A DNA stretch of 64,000 nt from Shinella zoogloeoides (GTDB taxonomy: Bacteria > Pseudomonadota > Alphaproteobacteria > Rhizobiales > Rhizobiaceae). The first letter of the stretch is position 1. Every line of letters begins with the position of its first letter. Positions 53,250-63,620 of this stretch are shown piece after piece. The stretch spans positions 62,001 to 126,000 of the forward strand of contig NZ_CP132312.1 of assembly GCF_030733845.1 (NCBI RefSeq). Reading direction: 5' to 3'. The notes below the pieces were generated by a model. It did no database searches. It was given only the letters and a program-made list of their open reading frames with translations, and was not told where the DNA came from. The translations under genes and the position numbers were made by a program.

Positions 53250-54293
53250 TTACTTCGTGGCGTAGAACTTCGCCATGGCGGGCAGGCGCTTGATGCGGAT
53301 GCTGGAGGCCTTGCCGGCGGTACGGAAGGCTTCGAAGCGCTCCCTGCAGACTTCCGTCATGCGGGCGGTTGCCGGCTTCAGGTAGGTGCGCGGATCGAAA
53401 TTGTCCGGCTTTTCCTTGAAGTTTTTGCGGATCGTGCCGGTCATGGCGAGGCGCAGGTCCGTGTCGATGTTGACCTTGCGAACGCCGAGCGGGATCGCCT
53501 TCTGGATTTCGGCGACCGGGACGCCCCAGGTCTGCTTCATCTCGCCGCCATAGGCGGTGAAGAGGTCCTGCAGGTCCTGCGGCACCGAGGAGGAGCCGTG
53601 CATGACGAGGTGCGTGTTCGGCAGCTTCCTGTTGATGTTGGCGATCGTCTCGATCGACAGGATGTCGCCATCCGGCGCGCGGGTGAACTTGTAGGCGCCG
53701 TGGCTGGTGCCGATGGCGACGGCGAGCGCGTCGACGCCTGTCCTTGAGACGAAGTCCAGCGCCTGGTCCGGATCTGTCAGCAGCTCTTCACGCGAAAGCT
53801 TGCCCTCGAAGCCATGGCCGTCTTCCTTGTCGCCGGCACCGGTTTCGAGGTTGCCGAGACATCCAAGCTCGCCTTCGACCGAGACGCCGGCCGCATGGGC
53901 GATCTTCACGACTTCCGCCGTCACGTCGACATTGTAGTCGTAGCTGGCGACGGTCTTTCCGTCGGCGAGCAGCGAGCCGTCCATCATGACGGAGGTGAAG
54001 CCGTTGGTGATGGCGGAGATGCAGGTGGACGGCTGGTCGCCATGATCGAGATGCAGGCAGACCGGGATGTGCGGATATTCTTCAGCGGCGCCGAGGATGA
54101 GGTGGCGCAGGAACGCATCGCCCGCATAGGAGCGCGCACCGCGGCTCGCCTGCAGGATCACCGGGGAGTCCGTCGCGTCCGCCGCACGCATGACCGCCTG
54201 GACATACTCCAGGTTGTTCACATTGAATGCCGGCAGTGCGTAGTCGTTCTCCGCTGCGTGATCGAGCAATTGCCGCATGGTGATCAATGCCAT
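53250..54293 (-). CDS. fba: Fructose-bisphosphate aldolase class II (Calvin-cycle subtype)
   Basis: The ATG at 54293 has a strong AAAGGAGG site, giving 347 residues; an upstream in-frame start lacks one. The zinc enzyme cleaves fructose-1,6-bisphosphate into DHAP and [54 protein letters not shown] (Asp83, His84), [10 protein letters not shown] and MHGSSSVP are the class II B/Calvin-cycle subtype motifs. It lies alone and ends at a strong terminator. Confidence 0.95.
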   Translation of the reverse strand: MALITMRQLLDHAAENDYALPAFNVNNLEYVQAVMRAADATDSPVILQASRGARSYAGDAFLRHLILGAAEEYPHIPVCLHLDHGDQPSTCISAITNGFTSVMMDGSLLADGKTVASYDYNVDVTAEVVKIAHAAGVSVEGELGCLGNLETGAGDKEDGHGFEGKLSREELLTDPDQALDFVSRTGVDALAVAIGTSHGAYKFTRAPDGDILSIETIANINRKLPNTHLVMHGSSSVPQDLQDLFTAYGGEMKQTWGVPVAEIQKAIPLGVRKVNIDTDLRLAMTGTIRKNFKEKPDNFDPRTYLKPATARMTEVCRERFEAFRTAGKASSIRIKRLPAMAKFYATK

Positions 54294-54539
54294 TCCTATC
54301 CTCCTTTGAAAGCAGTTTCTCACGGGGTCGCAGGCACTATTCACGCATCGCCCGCCATATGCAACAGCACTCAAAGACCCGGTCGCGAGCCAAATCGATT
54401 AAATGGAGCGGCGGAAATAAATTTCCCGTGGACATGGTAAAAATCCGGCCCGCGGGTGCGGGCCGGATCCGGAAAATCCATCCATTTCAAATAAGTAGGA
54501 CAATTGCCCGGCGCGCGGGCAATCGCCGGTGGGAAAACC

Positions 54540-57254
54540 TTAGTCCTCGTCGCCGGTTTCCGGAGCGGGGAAGCTGCTGCGCTCGCCGGTGATGATCTCG
54601 CGCTTGCCGACATGGTTGGCGGGGCCGACGAGCCCTTCCTTCTCCATGCGCTCGACCAGGGACGCGGCACGGTTGTAACCGACGGCCAGGCGCCGCTGGA
54701 TATAGGAGGTCGAGCACTTGCGATCGCGCATGACGACCTTGACGGCCTTTTCGTAGAGGTCGTCGCCGTCCTCGGCCGCGATGTCGCCCTTGTCGAACAC
54801 CGCACCGCCGGCCGCCGGCTTCTCGTCCTCTTCCTCCTCCTCGTCGGCGGTGACCGTCTCCAGATATTCCGGACGGCCCTGCGCCTTGAGGTGCAGCACG
54901 ACCTTTTCCACTTCCTCGTCGGAGACGAAGGGGCCGTGGACGCGGGAGATGCGTCCGCCGCCGGCCATGTGCAGCATGTCGCCCTGGCCGAGCAGCTGTT
55001 CTGCCCCCTGTTCGCCGAGGATGGTGCGGCTGTCGATCTTCGACGTCACCTGGAAGGAGATGCGGGTCGGGAAGTTCGCCTTGATCGTGCCGGTGATGAC
55101 ATCGACCGAGGGACGCTGCGTCGCCATGATGAGGTGGATGCCGGCGGCGCGGGCCATCTGGGCGAGCCGCTGGATCGCGCCTTCGATCTCCTTGCCGGCG
55201 ACCATCATCAGGTCGGCCATCTCGTCGACGATGACGACGATATAGGGCATCGGCTCGAGGGAGAGTTCCTGCTCCTCGTTGATCGCCTCGCCGGTTCCCT
55301 TGTCGAAGCCGGTCTGCACGCTGATCGCGATCGTCTCGCCCTTGTCGCGTGCGAGGGCGACGCGGTTGTTGTAGCCGTCGATGTTGCGCACGCCGAGGCG
55401 GGACATCTTCCTGTAGCGGTCCTCCATCTCGCGCACCGCCCATTTCAGCGCCATGACGGCCTTTTTGGGATCGGTGACGACAGGGGTCAGGAGGTGCGGG
55501 ATGCCGTCATAGATCGACAGTTCCAGCATTTTCGGATCGACCATGATCAGGCGGCATTCTTCCGGGCGGAACCGGTAGAGCAGCGACAGGATCATGGTGT
55601 TGATGGCAACGGACTTGCCCGAACCGGTGGTGCCGGCGACAAGCAGGTGCGGCATCTTGGCGAGCTCGGCGATGACGGGCTCGCCGCCGATGGTCTTGCC
55701 AAGGCAGATCGGCAGCTTGAAGCCGGTCTTGGCGAAATCGGGCGAGTCGATCATCTCGCGGAAATAGACGGTTTCGCGGGTCGTGTTCGGCAGCTCGATG
55801 CCGATGACGTTGCGGCCGGGCACGACCGCGACGCGGGCGGAAAGTGCCGACATGGAGCGGGCGATATCGTCGGCAAGGCCGATGACGCGCGAGGATTTGA
55901 CGCCGGGCGCCGGCTCGAATTCGTAGAGCGTGACGACCGGGCCGGGGCGAACGTGGATGATCTCGCCGCGCACGCCGAAATCTTCCAGCACGCTTTCCAG
56001 CAGGCCGGCATTCTGTTCGAGCTGTTCCTGCGTCAGCACGAAGCCGACGGTGCGCGGCGGCTCCTGCAGCAGTTCGCGCGGCGGATATTCGTAGGTGTCG
56101 CCAGCGGGCGTCGCCATGGTGACCTGGAACGGCCGGGCGCGCGACAGCACCGACGACGGCGTCTCACGTACCGGCTCCACGACGGCGGCCGGGGTGATGG
56201 CCACCGCCGCGGGCTTGATCTCGATGACGGCCGAAACGGGCTCCGCGACGGCTTCGACAACCGGCGTCGCGATGGCGGCGACCGGCTCGGCCTTGATCTC
56301 GGGAATGGCCGCAAACGTCTCGACGGCTGCCGGACGGGTCAGGGCCGGGCGGCATTCGACGACGCGGAAGTGCGACGCGATAGATGCCGGGTCCACGCGT
56401 CTTTCTTCCACGGGCGGGCGGGTCGCGACGACCACTGGTGCGGGAACCGGCGTCGGGGCGGGCATGCGCACGACGGTGACGACCGGCTTTACCGGCACGT
56501 CGGCGATCTCCACCGCCGGGGCCAGCGTCTCGAAGAAGGCGTGGTCGGAAAGGTGGGCGAAGCGGCTGATCGCCTCGCGGATATCGGCCTTTACGGCCGG
56601 CCGGACGGCGGGGACGACCTGCGCCACGGCCGGTTCCGGCGCGGCGACGGGCGCCTGGACCGGAGTGGCCGGCTTGAACACGACGGCGGCATCGGCCGGA
56701 ACCGTGTTCCTGGCGGCGGCAACGACGGACTGGACGAATTGCGGGACCGGATCGACAGGGGGCGTGGCGACCGGCTGGTCGCGGCGGCGGCGGTCCTCGA
56801 GGGCGTCGCGCAGGCGCTGCAGTAGTTCCGTCTGGGAGAACTGCGACGGCTGGGCCGGAGTGGTCTGCGGCGATGCGGTCTGGACAGGCTGCACCGGATC
56901 GGGCTCGGTGACGGCGGGCTCGATCGTCAGGACCTCTTCGGCAGCGGCCTCCTCGATCTTCGCGGCGACCTTGTCCGGGGTACGTGTGAAGCGGACATTC
57001 GGCGCCATGTAGAAATGGCTCTCCCAGCTTCCGTCGGTATATTGGCCGGGGTCGTAGCCGCGCAGCGCCGGCGAGCGGAACCGCGGGCGATAGTCTTCGT
57101 CGTTGGCGACCGGCTCATGGGCGGCATGCCAATCGTCTGCCTCGGGAACCTCCTCCGGCAGGGTGTTGTTTTCATAGGAGTATTGCAACGATTGCTCGTC
57201 GTTCTCCCCTTCGGTCTCGAGGATGGGATAGAAGTTTGTTCTGGAAATACGCAT
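54540..57254 (-). CDS. ftsK: FtsK/SpoIIIE-type DNA translocase without N-terminal membrane domain
   Basis: The 904-residue protein has an FtsK core with Walker A GTTGSGKS (around residues 541-548, Lys547) and Walker [21 protein letters not shown]. The C-terminal gamma domain runs from [20 protein letters not shown] to [13 protein letters not shown] and reads DNA polarity signals (KOPS/FRS). Instead of the usual four-helix membrane domain, the first 450 or so residues are polar with long Pro/Ala/Val-rich runs and no hydrophobic helices. Rhizobia often carry a second, soluble FtsK-like protein, so this may be that copy. It would move DNA during chromosome segregation. Confidence 0.88.
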   Translation of the reverse strand: MRISRTNFYPILETEGENDEQSLQYSYENNTLPEEVPEADDWHAAHEPVANDEDYRPRFRSPALRGYDPGQYTDGSWESHFYMAPNVRFTRTPDKVAAKIEEAAAEEVLTIEPAVTEPDPVQPVQTASPQTTPAQPSQFSQTELLQRLRDALEDRRRRDQPVATPPVDPVPQFVQSVVAAARNTVPADAAVVFKPATPVQAPVAAPEPAVAQVVPAVRPAVKADIREAISRFAHLSDHAFFETLAPAVEIADVPVKPVVTVVRMPAPTPVPAPVVVATRPPVEERRVDPASIASHFRVVECRPALTRPAAVETFAAIPEIKAEPVAAIATPVVEAVAEPVSAVIEIKPAAVAITPAAVVEPVRETPSSVLSRARPFQVTMATPAGDTYEYPPRELLQEPPRTVGFVLTQEQLEQNAGLLESVLEDFGVRGEIIHVRPGPVVTLYEFEPAPGVKSSRVIGLADDIARSMSALSARVAVVPGRNVIGIELPNTTRETVYFREMIDSPDFAKTGFKLPICLGKTIGGEPVIAELAKMPHLLVAGTTGSGKSVAINTMILSLLYRFRPEECRLIMVDPKMLELSIYDGIPHLLTPVVTDPKKAVMALKWAVREMEDRYRKMSRLGVRNIDGYNNRVALARDKGETIAISVQTGFDKGTGEAINEEQELSLEPMPYIVVIVDEMADLMMVAGKEIEGAIQRLAQMARAAGIHLIMATQRPSVDVITGTIKANFPTRISFQVTSKIDSRTILGEQGAEQLLGQGDMLHMAGGGRISRVHGPFVSDEEVEKVVLHLKAQGRPEYLETVTADEEEEEDEKPAAGGAVFDKGDIAAEDGDDLYEKAVKVVMRDRKCSTSYIQRRLAVGYNRAASLVERMEKEGLVGPANHVGKREIITGERSSFPAPETGDED

Positions 57255-57433
57255 GAACTGAAAACTCGACGATCATTGCCGATAGGGATGCGTAGATGGT
57301 TAGGAAATGAAGGTTAACAATGTCTTTGGACGGCCGGAAATTCCTCTTCACGATCCCGTTTCAAATCACTTTGTTTCCTGCCCGGCGGGCGTGGCAAACC
57401 GCCGGCGGCAGGCCATTTGGCCGAGACAGGAAA

Positions 57434-57462
57434 CGCCAAAAAAACTTTGGTGAAATTTGGCG
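57434..57462. other. Inverted repeat after phaG
   Basis: CGCCAAA (57434-57440) and TTTGGCG (57456-57462) form a 7-bp dyad 18 bp beyond the phaG stop. It may help end the pha transcript, but the stem is weak. Confidence 0.35.
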
Positions 57463-57479
57463 GCTGGCGGCGCTTGCAA

Positions 57480-57878
57480 TCACTCGCCGGCGGCGGGCTG
57501 ACCTTCTGCCGCGTCGGGCTCAACCGGAGCCTCGGCGGGCACGTCCGGATTGCTCTCGGCCCGGTCCCGATGCAAGGCGGCGCGGGCAAGCAGCATGAGC
57601 GTGACGGGGGTGGTGACGGTCACGAAGATGCCGATGAGGATTTCATGCACGACGGGACGCGTGGCGAGCACCGTGAAGAAGATCATCGAAGCCATGACGA
57701 TGCCGCCCACGCCCCAGCTCGATCCGAGCGTCGGCGCATGGATGCGCTCGTAGAAGGTTGGCAGGCGCGAGAAGCCGATCGTACCGATGAGCGTCAGCCC
57801 TGCGCCGACGACGAGGAAGAAGGAGACGAGGAACGCGGCCCAGGCGGGCAGGTCGCCGGCATGTTCGATCGTGCTCAT
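57480..57878 (-). CDS. phaG: Multisubunit Na+(K+)/H+ antiporter subunit G
   Basis: The 132-residue membrane protein has three helices ([35 protein letters not shown] and [20 protein letters not shown]) and the MnhG/PhaG signature [20 protein letters not shown]. It has a charged C-terminal tail ([20 protein letters not shown]). It overlaps phaF by four bases and ends the pha operon. Confidence 0.92.
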   Translation of the reverse strand: MSTIEHAGDLPAWAAFLVSFFLVVGAGLTLIGTIGFSRLPTFYERIHAPTLGSSWGVGGIVMASMIFFTVLATRPVVHEILIGIFVTVTTPVTLMLLARAALHRDRAESNPDVPAEAPVEPDAAEGQPAAGE

Positions 57879-58156
57879 TCGATCACCTCCCCGCGCATAA
57901 GGAATTTGGCGAGTGCGACAGTCGCGACGAAGCCGAGCATGCCGATGACCAGCGCGGCCTCGAAATAGATGACCTTACCGGTGCGGATGCCAAACACCAG
58001 GAGAAGCAGCATCGAGTTCACGTAGAGCGTATCGAGCGCGAGGACGCGGTCCTGTGCGCGCGGCCCGCGGGACATGCGCAGCGCCGCCAGCGCCATGGCG
58101 AGCACCAGGCAGACCTGAGCGAAGGTGATGGACCAGACGAGGATGGTTTGGCTCAT
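57875..58156 (-). CDS. phaF: Multisubunit Na+(K+)/H+ antiporter subunit F
   Basis: ATG 58156 gives 93 residues with three helices; the motif [20 protein letters not shown] is the MrpF/PhaF signature. It overlaps phaE by four bases and phaG by four. As with all seven subunits, it forms a single large membrane complex. Confidence 0.92.
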   Translation of the reverse strand: MSQTILVWSITFAQVCLVLAMALAALRMSRGPRAQDRVLALDTLYVNSMLLLLVFGIRTGKVIYFEAALVIGMLGFVATVALAKFLMRGEVIE

Positions 58157-58629
58157 TCGAATATCTCCATCAGCAGCGCCTCGTAGCGTCCCTTGATCAG
58201 CGTGCGCCACTCCGTTTCGTCGACGAGGTCGAGCACATGGATCAGCACCGTCCGGTTCAACGAGTTGTATTCGAGCCAGGCGGTTCCCGGCGTGCTCGTC
58301 ACGATGACGGCGAGCACGGCGAGCGCCGTCGGGTTTTCGAGGTCGAGCGGCACGGTCATGAAACCGGATTGGAACCGCTTCCGGCGCCCCGCGATCAGGA
58401 TCGAGGCGACGGCGATGTTCGAGCGCACGATATCGTAAAGCACGATGCCGACGAGCTTCGGCAGCAGGTACCATTTCGGCAGGCGCGGCTTAGCCGGTCT
58501 CAGCGAGGCCATGCCCCAGGAAGCGAAGACGGAGACGATGCAGCCGAGGATGAGGTGCCCCAGCGTGAAGCCGTTGAGGGCGAGCCACATGAGGACGAGC
58601 GAGGCACTGAGCAGCGGATAGGGCAGCAT
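58153..58629 (-). CDS. phaE: Multisubunit Na+(K+)/H+ antiporter subunit E
   Basis: The ATG at 58629 gives 158 residues, [20 protein letters not shown]. Two membrane helices near the N terminus are followed by a cytoplasmic domain with [15 protein letters not shown] and [12 protein letters not shown], the MnhE/PhaE motif. It begins 1 bp after the phaD stop and overlaps phaF by four bases. Confidence 0.92.
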   Translation of the reverse strand: MLPYPLLSASLVLMWLALNGFTLGHLILGCIVSVFASWGMASLRPAKPRLPKWYLLPKLVGIVLYDIVRSNIAVASILIAGRRKRFQSGFMTVPLDLENPTALAVLAVIVTSTPGTAWLEYNSLNRTVLIHVLDLVDETEWRTLIKGRYEALLMEIFE

Positions 58630-58630
58630 G

Positions 58631-60268
58631 TCAGATCCCTCCCCCGCCATCGGGCCCGCTTGGTTCGGACACCCCGGCGCGGCGGGCATTGACCACCGCA
58701 TCGATGTAGGATGCCGGCTGCTGCAGGTTGCGCACGGTTTCTTCCATGTAGCTCATCGCGGGGCCGGCCTTGACGGTCAGCGTCAGCGTCAGCGCGATCA
58801 GCAGCATGACGGGCGCCATTTCCATGACGAGGACGCGGGGCACCGTGCCTTCCATCGAGGCCCAGAAGGTGCGGATGCCGGCGCGGGTCATGGAGATGAG
58901 GGCCGCGAGCCCCGAGAGGATGAGCAGGCCGACGACCAGCCAGACGGACGCGGCAATCGGCCCTTCGCCCTCAACACCAGCGCCGATCATGCCGGTCAGC
59001 ATGGCGAACTTGGCGACGAAGCCGGACAGCGGCGGCAGGCCGGACAGGAGGATGCCGCAGGCGGCAAAGCAGATGCCGAGTACGGCGATCGTGCCCGGCA
59101 TGGTGACGCCGATCTCGACCTCCTCCTCTTCCTCGTCCGCATCGCCATAGGCTTCCATCGTCACGGCGAGAACCGAGGCGCCGGCGTCCTGGCCGCGCTC
59201 GACGAGTTCGATGAGCAGGAAGAACGCGCCGATCGTCAGCGTCGAGCTGACCATGTAGAAGAGCGCGCCAGCCGTGACCACGCCGTTGTTGAGGCCGAGC
59301 ACGGCGAGAAGCGTGCCGGAGGAGACGAGCACGGAATAGCTCGCGAGCCGGCCGAGCGCCTGGGAGGCGAGCACGCCGATCGTGCCGAAGGCGATGGTCG
59401 CCATGCCGCCGTAGAGCAGCACGTTGAGCCCGAGGCCGGCGGATTCTCCCTGCCCGAAGACCAGCAGCGACAGCCGCAGGAGGACGTAGATGCCGACCTT
59501 GCTCATGATGGCGAAGATGCCTGCGACCGGCGCCGTCGCGGCGCTGTAGGCGCCTGGCAGCCAGAAGTTCAGCGGCCACATGCCGGCCTTGATGAGGAAG
59601 ACCACGCCGAGAATGCCGGCGCCCGCCTCCAGCAGCATGCGCCGCTGGCCCTCGATCTCGCCGATGCGCAAGGCAAGGTCGGCCATGTTGAGCGTGCCCG
59701 CCGAACCGTAGATCGCGCTGACGCCGATGAGGAAGCAGAGCGCGGCGGCGAGGTTGACGGCGATGTAGTGCATGCCGGCCTTGACGCGCATCGAGCCGGA
59801 GCCGTGCATCAGGAGACCGTAGGACGCGGCGAGCATCACCTCGAAGAAAACGAAGAGGTTGAAGAGATCGCCGGTCAGGAACGCGCCGTTCAGCCCCATC
59901 AGCAGGAACTGGAACAACGAGTGGAAATGCGCGCCGGCCGTATGCCAGCGGGCGAGCGAATAGACGAGCGTCGGGATGGCGAGGATCGAGGCCAGTACGA
60001 GCATCAGGGCCGACAGGCGGTCGACTACCAGCACGATGCCGAAGGGCGCCGGCCAGTTGCCGAGCATGTAGACGCCCTCGAAACTGCCCGCGCCGTTGCT
60101 CGCCAGCCGCAGCAGGCTGATGGCGAGCGCGGCGAGCGCCAGGCATGAGACGACGCTGATCATGGCCTTCACGACGCGCTGGCGCTCGTCGAAGAACAGG
60201 AGCAGCGCGCCCGCGACAAGCGGGACGATGATCGGCGCGATGATGAGGTGTTGCTGCCAGCCGCTCAT
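58631..60268 (-). CDS. phaD: Multisubunit Na+(K+)/H+ antiporter subunit D
   Basis: A 545-residue membrane protein of the NADH-quinone oxidoreductase/Mrp antiporter family (proton_antipo_M domain). About 14 helices are predicted; conserved Lys and Glu are in KAGMWPLNFWLPGAYSAAT and KVGIYVLLRLSLLVFG. A charged cytoplasmic insert (GDADEEEEEVEIG) lies near residue 380. It is the proton-translocating partner of PhaAB. It overlaps phaC by four bases. Confidence 0.93.
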   Translation of the reverse strand: MSGWQQHLIIAPIIVPLVAGALLLFFDERQRVVKAMISVVSCLALAALAISLLRLASNGAGSFEGVYMLGNWPAPFGIVLVVDRLSALMLVLASILAIPTLVYSLARWHTAGAHFHSLFQFLLMGLNGAFLTGDLFNLFVFFEVMLAASYGLLMHGSGSMRVKAGMHYIAVNLAAALCFLIGVSAIYGSAGTLNMADLALRIGEIEGQRRMLLEAGAGILGVVFLIKAGMWPLNFWLPGAYSAATAPVAGIFAIMSKVGIYVLLRLSLLVFGQGESAGLGLNVLLYGGMATIAFGTIGVLASQALGRLASYSVLVSSGTLLAVLGLNNGVVTAGALFYMVSSTLTIGAFFLLIELVERGQDAGASVLAVTMEAYGDADEEEEEVEIGVTMPGTIAVLGICFAACGILLSGLPPLSGFVAKFAMLTGMIGAGVEGEGPIAASVWLVVGLLILSGLAALISMTRAGIRTFWASMEGTVPRVLVMEMAPVMLLIALTLTLTVKAGPAMSYMEETVRNLQQPASYIDAVVNARRAGVSEPSGPDGGGGI

Positions 60269-60603
60269 TTCGGCTGCTCCCTGCCGTCGACATGGTCCGT
60301 GCCGGTCAGGCCGCGCGCGGCGAGCAGGACCACGAGGAACAGCGCCGTGGTGGCGAAGCCGATGACGATGGCGGTGAGCACAAGTGCATGCGGCACGGGA
60401 TCGGTCATCGTCGAGATGTCCACGCCCTCCTCCAGCAGCGGCGCGGCATTGGACTTCACGCCGCCGACGCCGAAGATGAAGAGGTTGACCGCATAGGAAA
60501 GCAGGGAAAGGCCGATGATGACCTGATAGGTGCGCGGGCGCAGGATTAGCCAGACGCCGGACCCTGTCATGATGCCGATACCGATCGAAAGAACGAGTTC
60601 CAT
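60265..60603 (-). CDS. phaC: Multisubunit Na+(K+)/H+ antiporter subunit C
   Basis: The ATG at 60603 gives 112 residues with three helices (MELVLSIGIGIMTGSGVWLI, IIGLSLLSYAVNLFIFGVGG and PHALVLTAIVIGFATTALFL). It resembles NuoK, as PhaC/MrpC does. It shares one base with the end of phaAB and overlaps phaD by four bases. Confidence 0.92.
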   Translation of the reverse strand: MELVLSIGIGIMTGSGVWLILRPRTYQVIIGLSLLSYAVNLFIFGVGGVKSNAAPLLEEGVDISTMTDPVPHALVLTAIVIGFATTALFLVVLLAARGLTGTDHVDGREQPK

Positions 60604-63521
60604 CAGGCTTCCTCCGCCTTGGGGGCTTCGAGATTGCGGACCCGATGCGTGCGGATGGATTGGTGGGCGAGTGCGATGAGGATCAGCACGGTCGCGCCCA
60701 CGACGAGCGAGAACACGCCGAGATCGAACAACAGGGCCGTTGCCGCCGGCACCTTGCCGATCAACGGCACCTCTATGTATTGCGAATGGGTCGTCAGGAA
60801 CGGATAGCCGAACAGCCACGCCCCGATGCCTGTGGCGACCGCCATCAGAAGGCCGAAGCCCATCCAGCGCAGCGGCAGGATGCGGATACGGTCTTCGGCC
60901 CAGCGCACGCCGCCGCCGAGATATTGCAGCAGGAAGGCGATCGCCATGGTGATGCCGCCGGCAAAGCCGCCGCCCGGCAGGTCATGCCCGCGCAGGAAGA
61001 GATAGATCGCGAAGGTGATGATGACCGGGAACATCCACTGCATGATGACCGAGGGCACGAGCAGGTAGTCGCGCACCGTATCGCCCGCCGAACGCTCGGG
61101 ACGTTCGGCGTCGTAGGCCGCCTGGATGCGCTGCTGCTCCGGCTTCTCGATGCTGTCGGGCGCCGGGCGGAAACGGCGGAGCAGCGCGAACACCGTCAGC
61201 GCCACGATGGCCAGGACCGCGATCTCGCCCATCGTGTCGAAGCCGCGGAAGTCGACGAGGATGACGTTGACGACGTTGCGGCCGCCGCCTTCCGTATAGG
61301 CCTTCTCCAGGAAATAGCTGGCGATCGCGTCCGGCACAGGCTGCTTCATGATCGCGTAGGAGAAGACGAACATGCCGAAGCCGCAGGAGACGGCGAGCAG
61401 GAAATCGCGGAAACGGCGGCTGCGCGCGGCGAGCGTCACCGAATTATCGACCTTCTCCGAGCGCTTCGGCAGCCAGCGCAGGCCGAGCAGCAGAAGGACC
61501 GTCGTGACGATCTCCACGACGAGCTGCGTGATGGCAAGGTCCGGTGCCGACAGCCAGACGAAGGTGATGCAGGTCGTGATGCCGGCGCCGCCGAGCAGGA
61601 CGAGCGCGGCAAGGCGATGGTATTTCGCCTGATAGGCCGCGCCGAGCGCGCAGAAGGCGCCGATGCACCACACGGCGGCGAAGATCGGATCGACCTCGCC
61701 GAAGGCGAGCGGTGTCGGTGCGAAGCCCGCCATGTAGAGCGGCACGACGCCGGCAAGGAGGCCGGCGGCCGCGACGAGGCGCAGTTGCGGCTGGAGATTG
61801 CGGGTGCCGAAACGGCTTTCCAGCCAGCGTGCCCATTTCCAGGACACCGTGACCAGCACGCGCTCGAAGATGCGCTGGCCGGCAAGATGCCGGAAGATCG
61901 GCGGGCCGTCGTCGCATTTGGCGAGGTAGTCCTTCAGCACGGCATAGAGCGCCGCTCCGCCTATCAGCGCGATCAGGCTCATGATGAGCGGCGTGTTGAT
62001 GCCGTGCCAGACGGCAAGGCTGTATTCGGGCGTGCGGTCGCCGAGCACCGAGACCACCGCCGAATGCAGGAACGGGCCGATCGACAGGCTCGGGATGATG
62101 CCGACGACGAGGCAGGCGAGCACGAGGAACTCGATGGGAAAGCGCATCCAGTGTGGCGGTTCGTGCGGCTTCGGCTTCGGCAGGTCGGTCGGTTCGGGAC
62201 CGAAGAAGACCATGTGGATGAAGCGGATCGAATAGGCGACGGAGAAGGCGCCGGCGAGCGTCGCGATATAGGGCAGCGCCCGGTCGAGCACGGAATCGGC
62301 ATGCGTCTCGACCGCCTCGGCGAAGAACATCTCCTTGGAGATGAAGCCGTTGAGCAATGGCACGCCGGCCATGGCCGCGCTCGCCACCATGGCGAGCGTG
62401 CCGGTTATCGGCAGGTATTTGAAGAGCCCGCTCAATCGTCGCATGTCGCGCGTGCCGGTCTCGTGGTCGATGATGCCGGCGGCCATGAACAGCGAGGCCT
62501 TGAAGGTGGCGTGGTTCATCATGTGGAAGATCGCCGCGACGGCGGCGACCGGGCTGCCGAGGCTGAGCAGCGTCGTGATGAGGCCGAGATGGCTGATCGT
62601 CGAATAGGCGAGCAGCCCCTTCAGGTCCTGCTGGAACATGGCGAAGTAGGCGCCGAGAAGCAGCGTGCTGATGCCGGCTATGCCGACCAGCATGAACCAT
62701 TCATAGGTGCCGGAAAGCGCCGGCCAGAAGCGCACAAGCAGGAAGACGCCGGCCTTCACCATGGTGGCGGAATGCAGGTAGGCCGAGACCGGCGTCGGCG
62801 CGGCCATGGCGTTCGGCAGCCAGAAGTGGAACGGCACCTGCGCGCTCTTCGTCAGCGCGCCGATCAGGATCAGCACCAGCGCCGTCAGGTATAGCGGATG
62901 CGCCTTGATCATGTCGCCGGATGCCAGCACGACGTCGAGATCGTAGCTGCCGACGATGTGGCCGAGCACGAGAAGGCCGGCGAGCAGGCAGAAGCCGCCG
63001 ATTCCGGTGATCGTCAGCGCCATGCGCGCGCCGTCACGGGCTGCCGCATTGTTGTGCCAGTAGCTGATCAGCAAGAACGAGAAGATGCTCGTCAATTCCC
63101 AGAACACCGAGAGCAGGATGATGTTGCCCGACAGCACGATGCCGAGCATCGAGCCCATGAAGGCGAGCAGGAACGAGAAGAAGCGCGGAACCGGATCTTC
63201 CTCGGACATGTAGTAGCGTGCGTACAGCACGACGAGGAAACCGATGCCGGTGATCAGCATGGTGAACAGCCAGGCGAAGCCGTCCATGCGCAGGGTGAAA
63301 TTCAGGCCGAGCTGGGGCAGCCATTCGAGATCCAGCCGAACCTTGCCGCCGGTGCGCACCGCGGGATAGAGCGCGGCGGTCATGAGAAGGGCGGCAAAGG
63401 CCACGAGGCCGGACATGCGCGCGGCCAGGACGCGGGAATCCGTGCGCAGCAGGATGATCGCAGCCAGGCTTCCCGCGAAGGGAAGGCAGACCAGCAGGAC
63501 CAGAATAGTTTCACCTGTCAT
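60603..63521 (-). CDS. phaAB: Multisubunit Na+(K+)/H+ antiporter subunit AB (fused)
   Basis: The 972-residue protein starts with the proton_antipo_N/M domains (MSEEDPVPRFFSFLLAFMGS, then GALTKSAQVPFHFWLPNAMA with its ion-path Lys) and continues into MrpB-like helices (MQWMFPVIITFAIYLFLRGH, LPGGGFAGGITMAIAFLLQY). In Sinorhizobium the phaA and phaB genes are fused in this way. The complex exchanges K+ or Na+ for protons and is needed for pH adaptation and symbiosis in related rhizobia. It is the first gene of the operon. Confidence 0.94.
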   Translation of the reverse strand: MTGETILVLLVCLPFAGSLAAIILLRTDSRVLAARMSGLVAFAALLMTAALYPAVRTGGKVRLDLEWLPQLGLNFTLRMDGFAWLFTMLITGIGFLVVLYARYYMSEEDPVPRFFSFLLAFMGSMLGIVLSGNIILLSVFWELTSIFSFLLISYWHNNAAARDGARMALTITGIGGFCLLAGLLVLGHIVGSYDLDVVLASGDMIKAHPLYLTALVLILIGALTKSAQVPFHFWLPNAMAAPTPVSAYLHSATMVKAGVFLLVRFWPALSGTYEWFMLVGIAGISTLLLGAYFAMFQQDLKGLLAYSTISHLGLITTLLSLGSPVAAVAAIFHMMNHATFKASLFMAAGIIDHETGTRDMRRLSGLFKYLPITGTLAMVASAAMAGVPLLNGFISKEMFFAEAVETHADSVLDRALPYIATLAGAFSVAYSIRFIHMVFFGPEPTDLPKPKPHEPPHWMRFPIEFLVLACLVVGIIPSLSIGPFLHSAVVSVLGDRTPEYSLAVWHGINTPLIMSLIALIGGAALYAVLKDYLAKCDDGPPIFRHLAGQRIFERVLVTVSWKWARWLESRFGTRNLQPQLRLVAAAGLLAGVVPLYMAGFAPTPLAFGEVDPIFAAVWCIGAFCALGAAYQAKYHRLAALVLLGGAGITTCITFVWLSAPDLAITQLVVEIVTTVLLLLGLRWLPKRSEKVDNSVTLAARSRRFRDFLLAVSCGFGMFVFSYAIMKQPVPDAIASYFLEKAYTEGGGRNVVNVILVDFRGFDTMGEIAVLAIVALTVFALLRRFRPAPDSIEKPEQQRIQAAYDAERPERSAGDTVRDYLLVPSVIMQWMFPVIITFAIYLFLRGHDLPGGGFAGGITMAIAFLLQYLGGGVRWAEDRIRILPLRWMGFGLLMAVATGIGAWLFGYPFLTTHSQYIEVPLIGKVPAATALLFDLGVFSLVVGATVLILIALAHQSIRTHRVRNLEAPKAEEA

Positions 63522-63620
63522 CGTTTGATCGATCGCTTTCGAACGTCAGGGCTTCTCTCACGCCGGCGCGCCGGCGGCATCGGGAAGACCGCGCGCGATC
63601 GACGGGGATCGGGGCGGTCG

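Noticed and set aside
54504..56825. 773-codon frame on the plus strand
   Set aside because: It is the antisense of the ftsK frame in GC-rich DNA, with His/Asp/Arg-rich composition and no ribosome site; the ftsK motifs on the other strand are unambiguous.
60645..62894. 749-codon frame on the plus strand
   Set aside because: Antisense shadow of the phaAB gene, with biased composition and no family motif.
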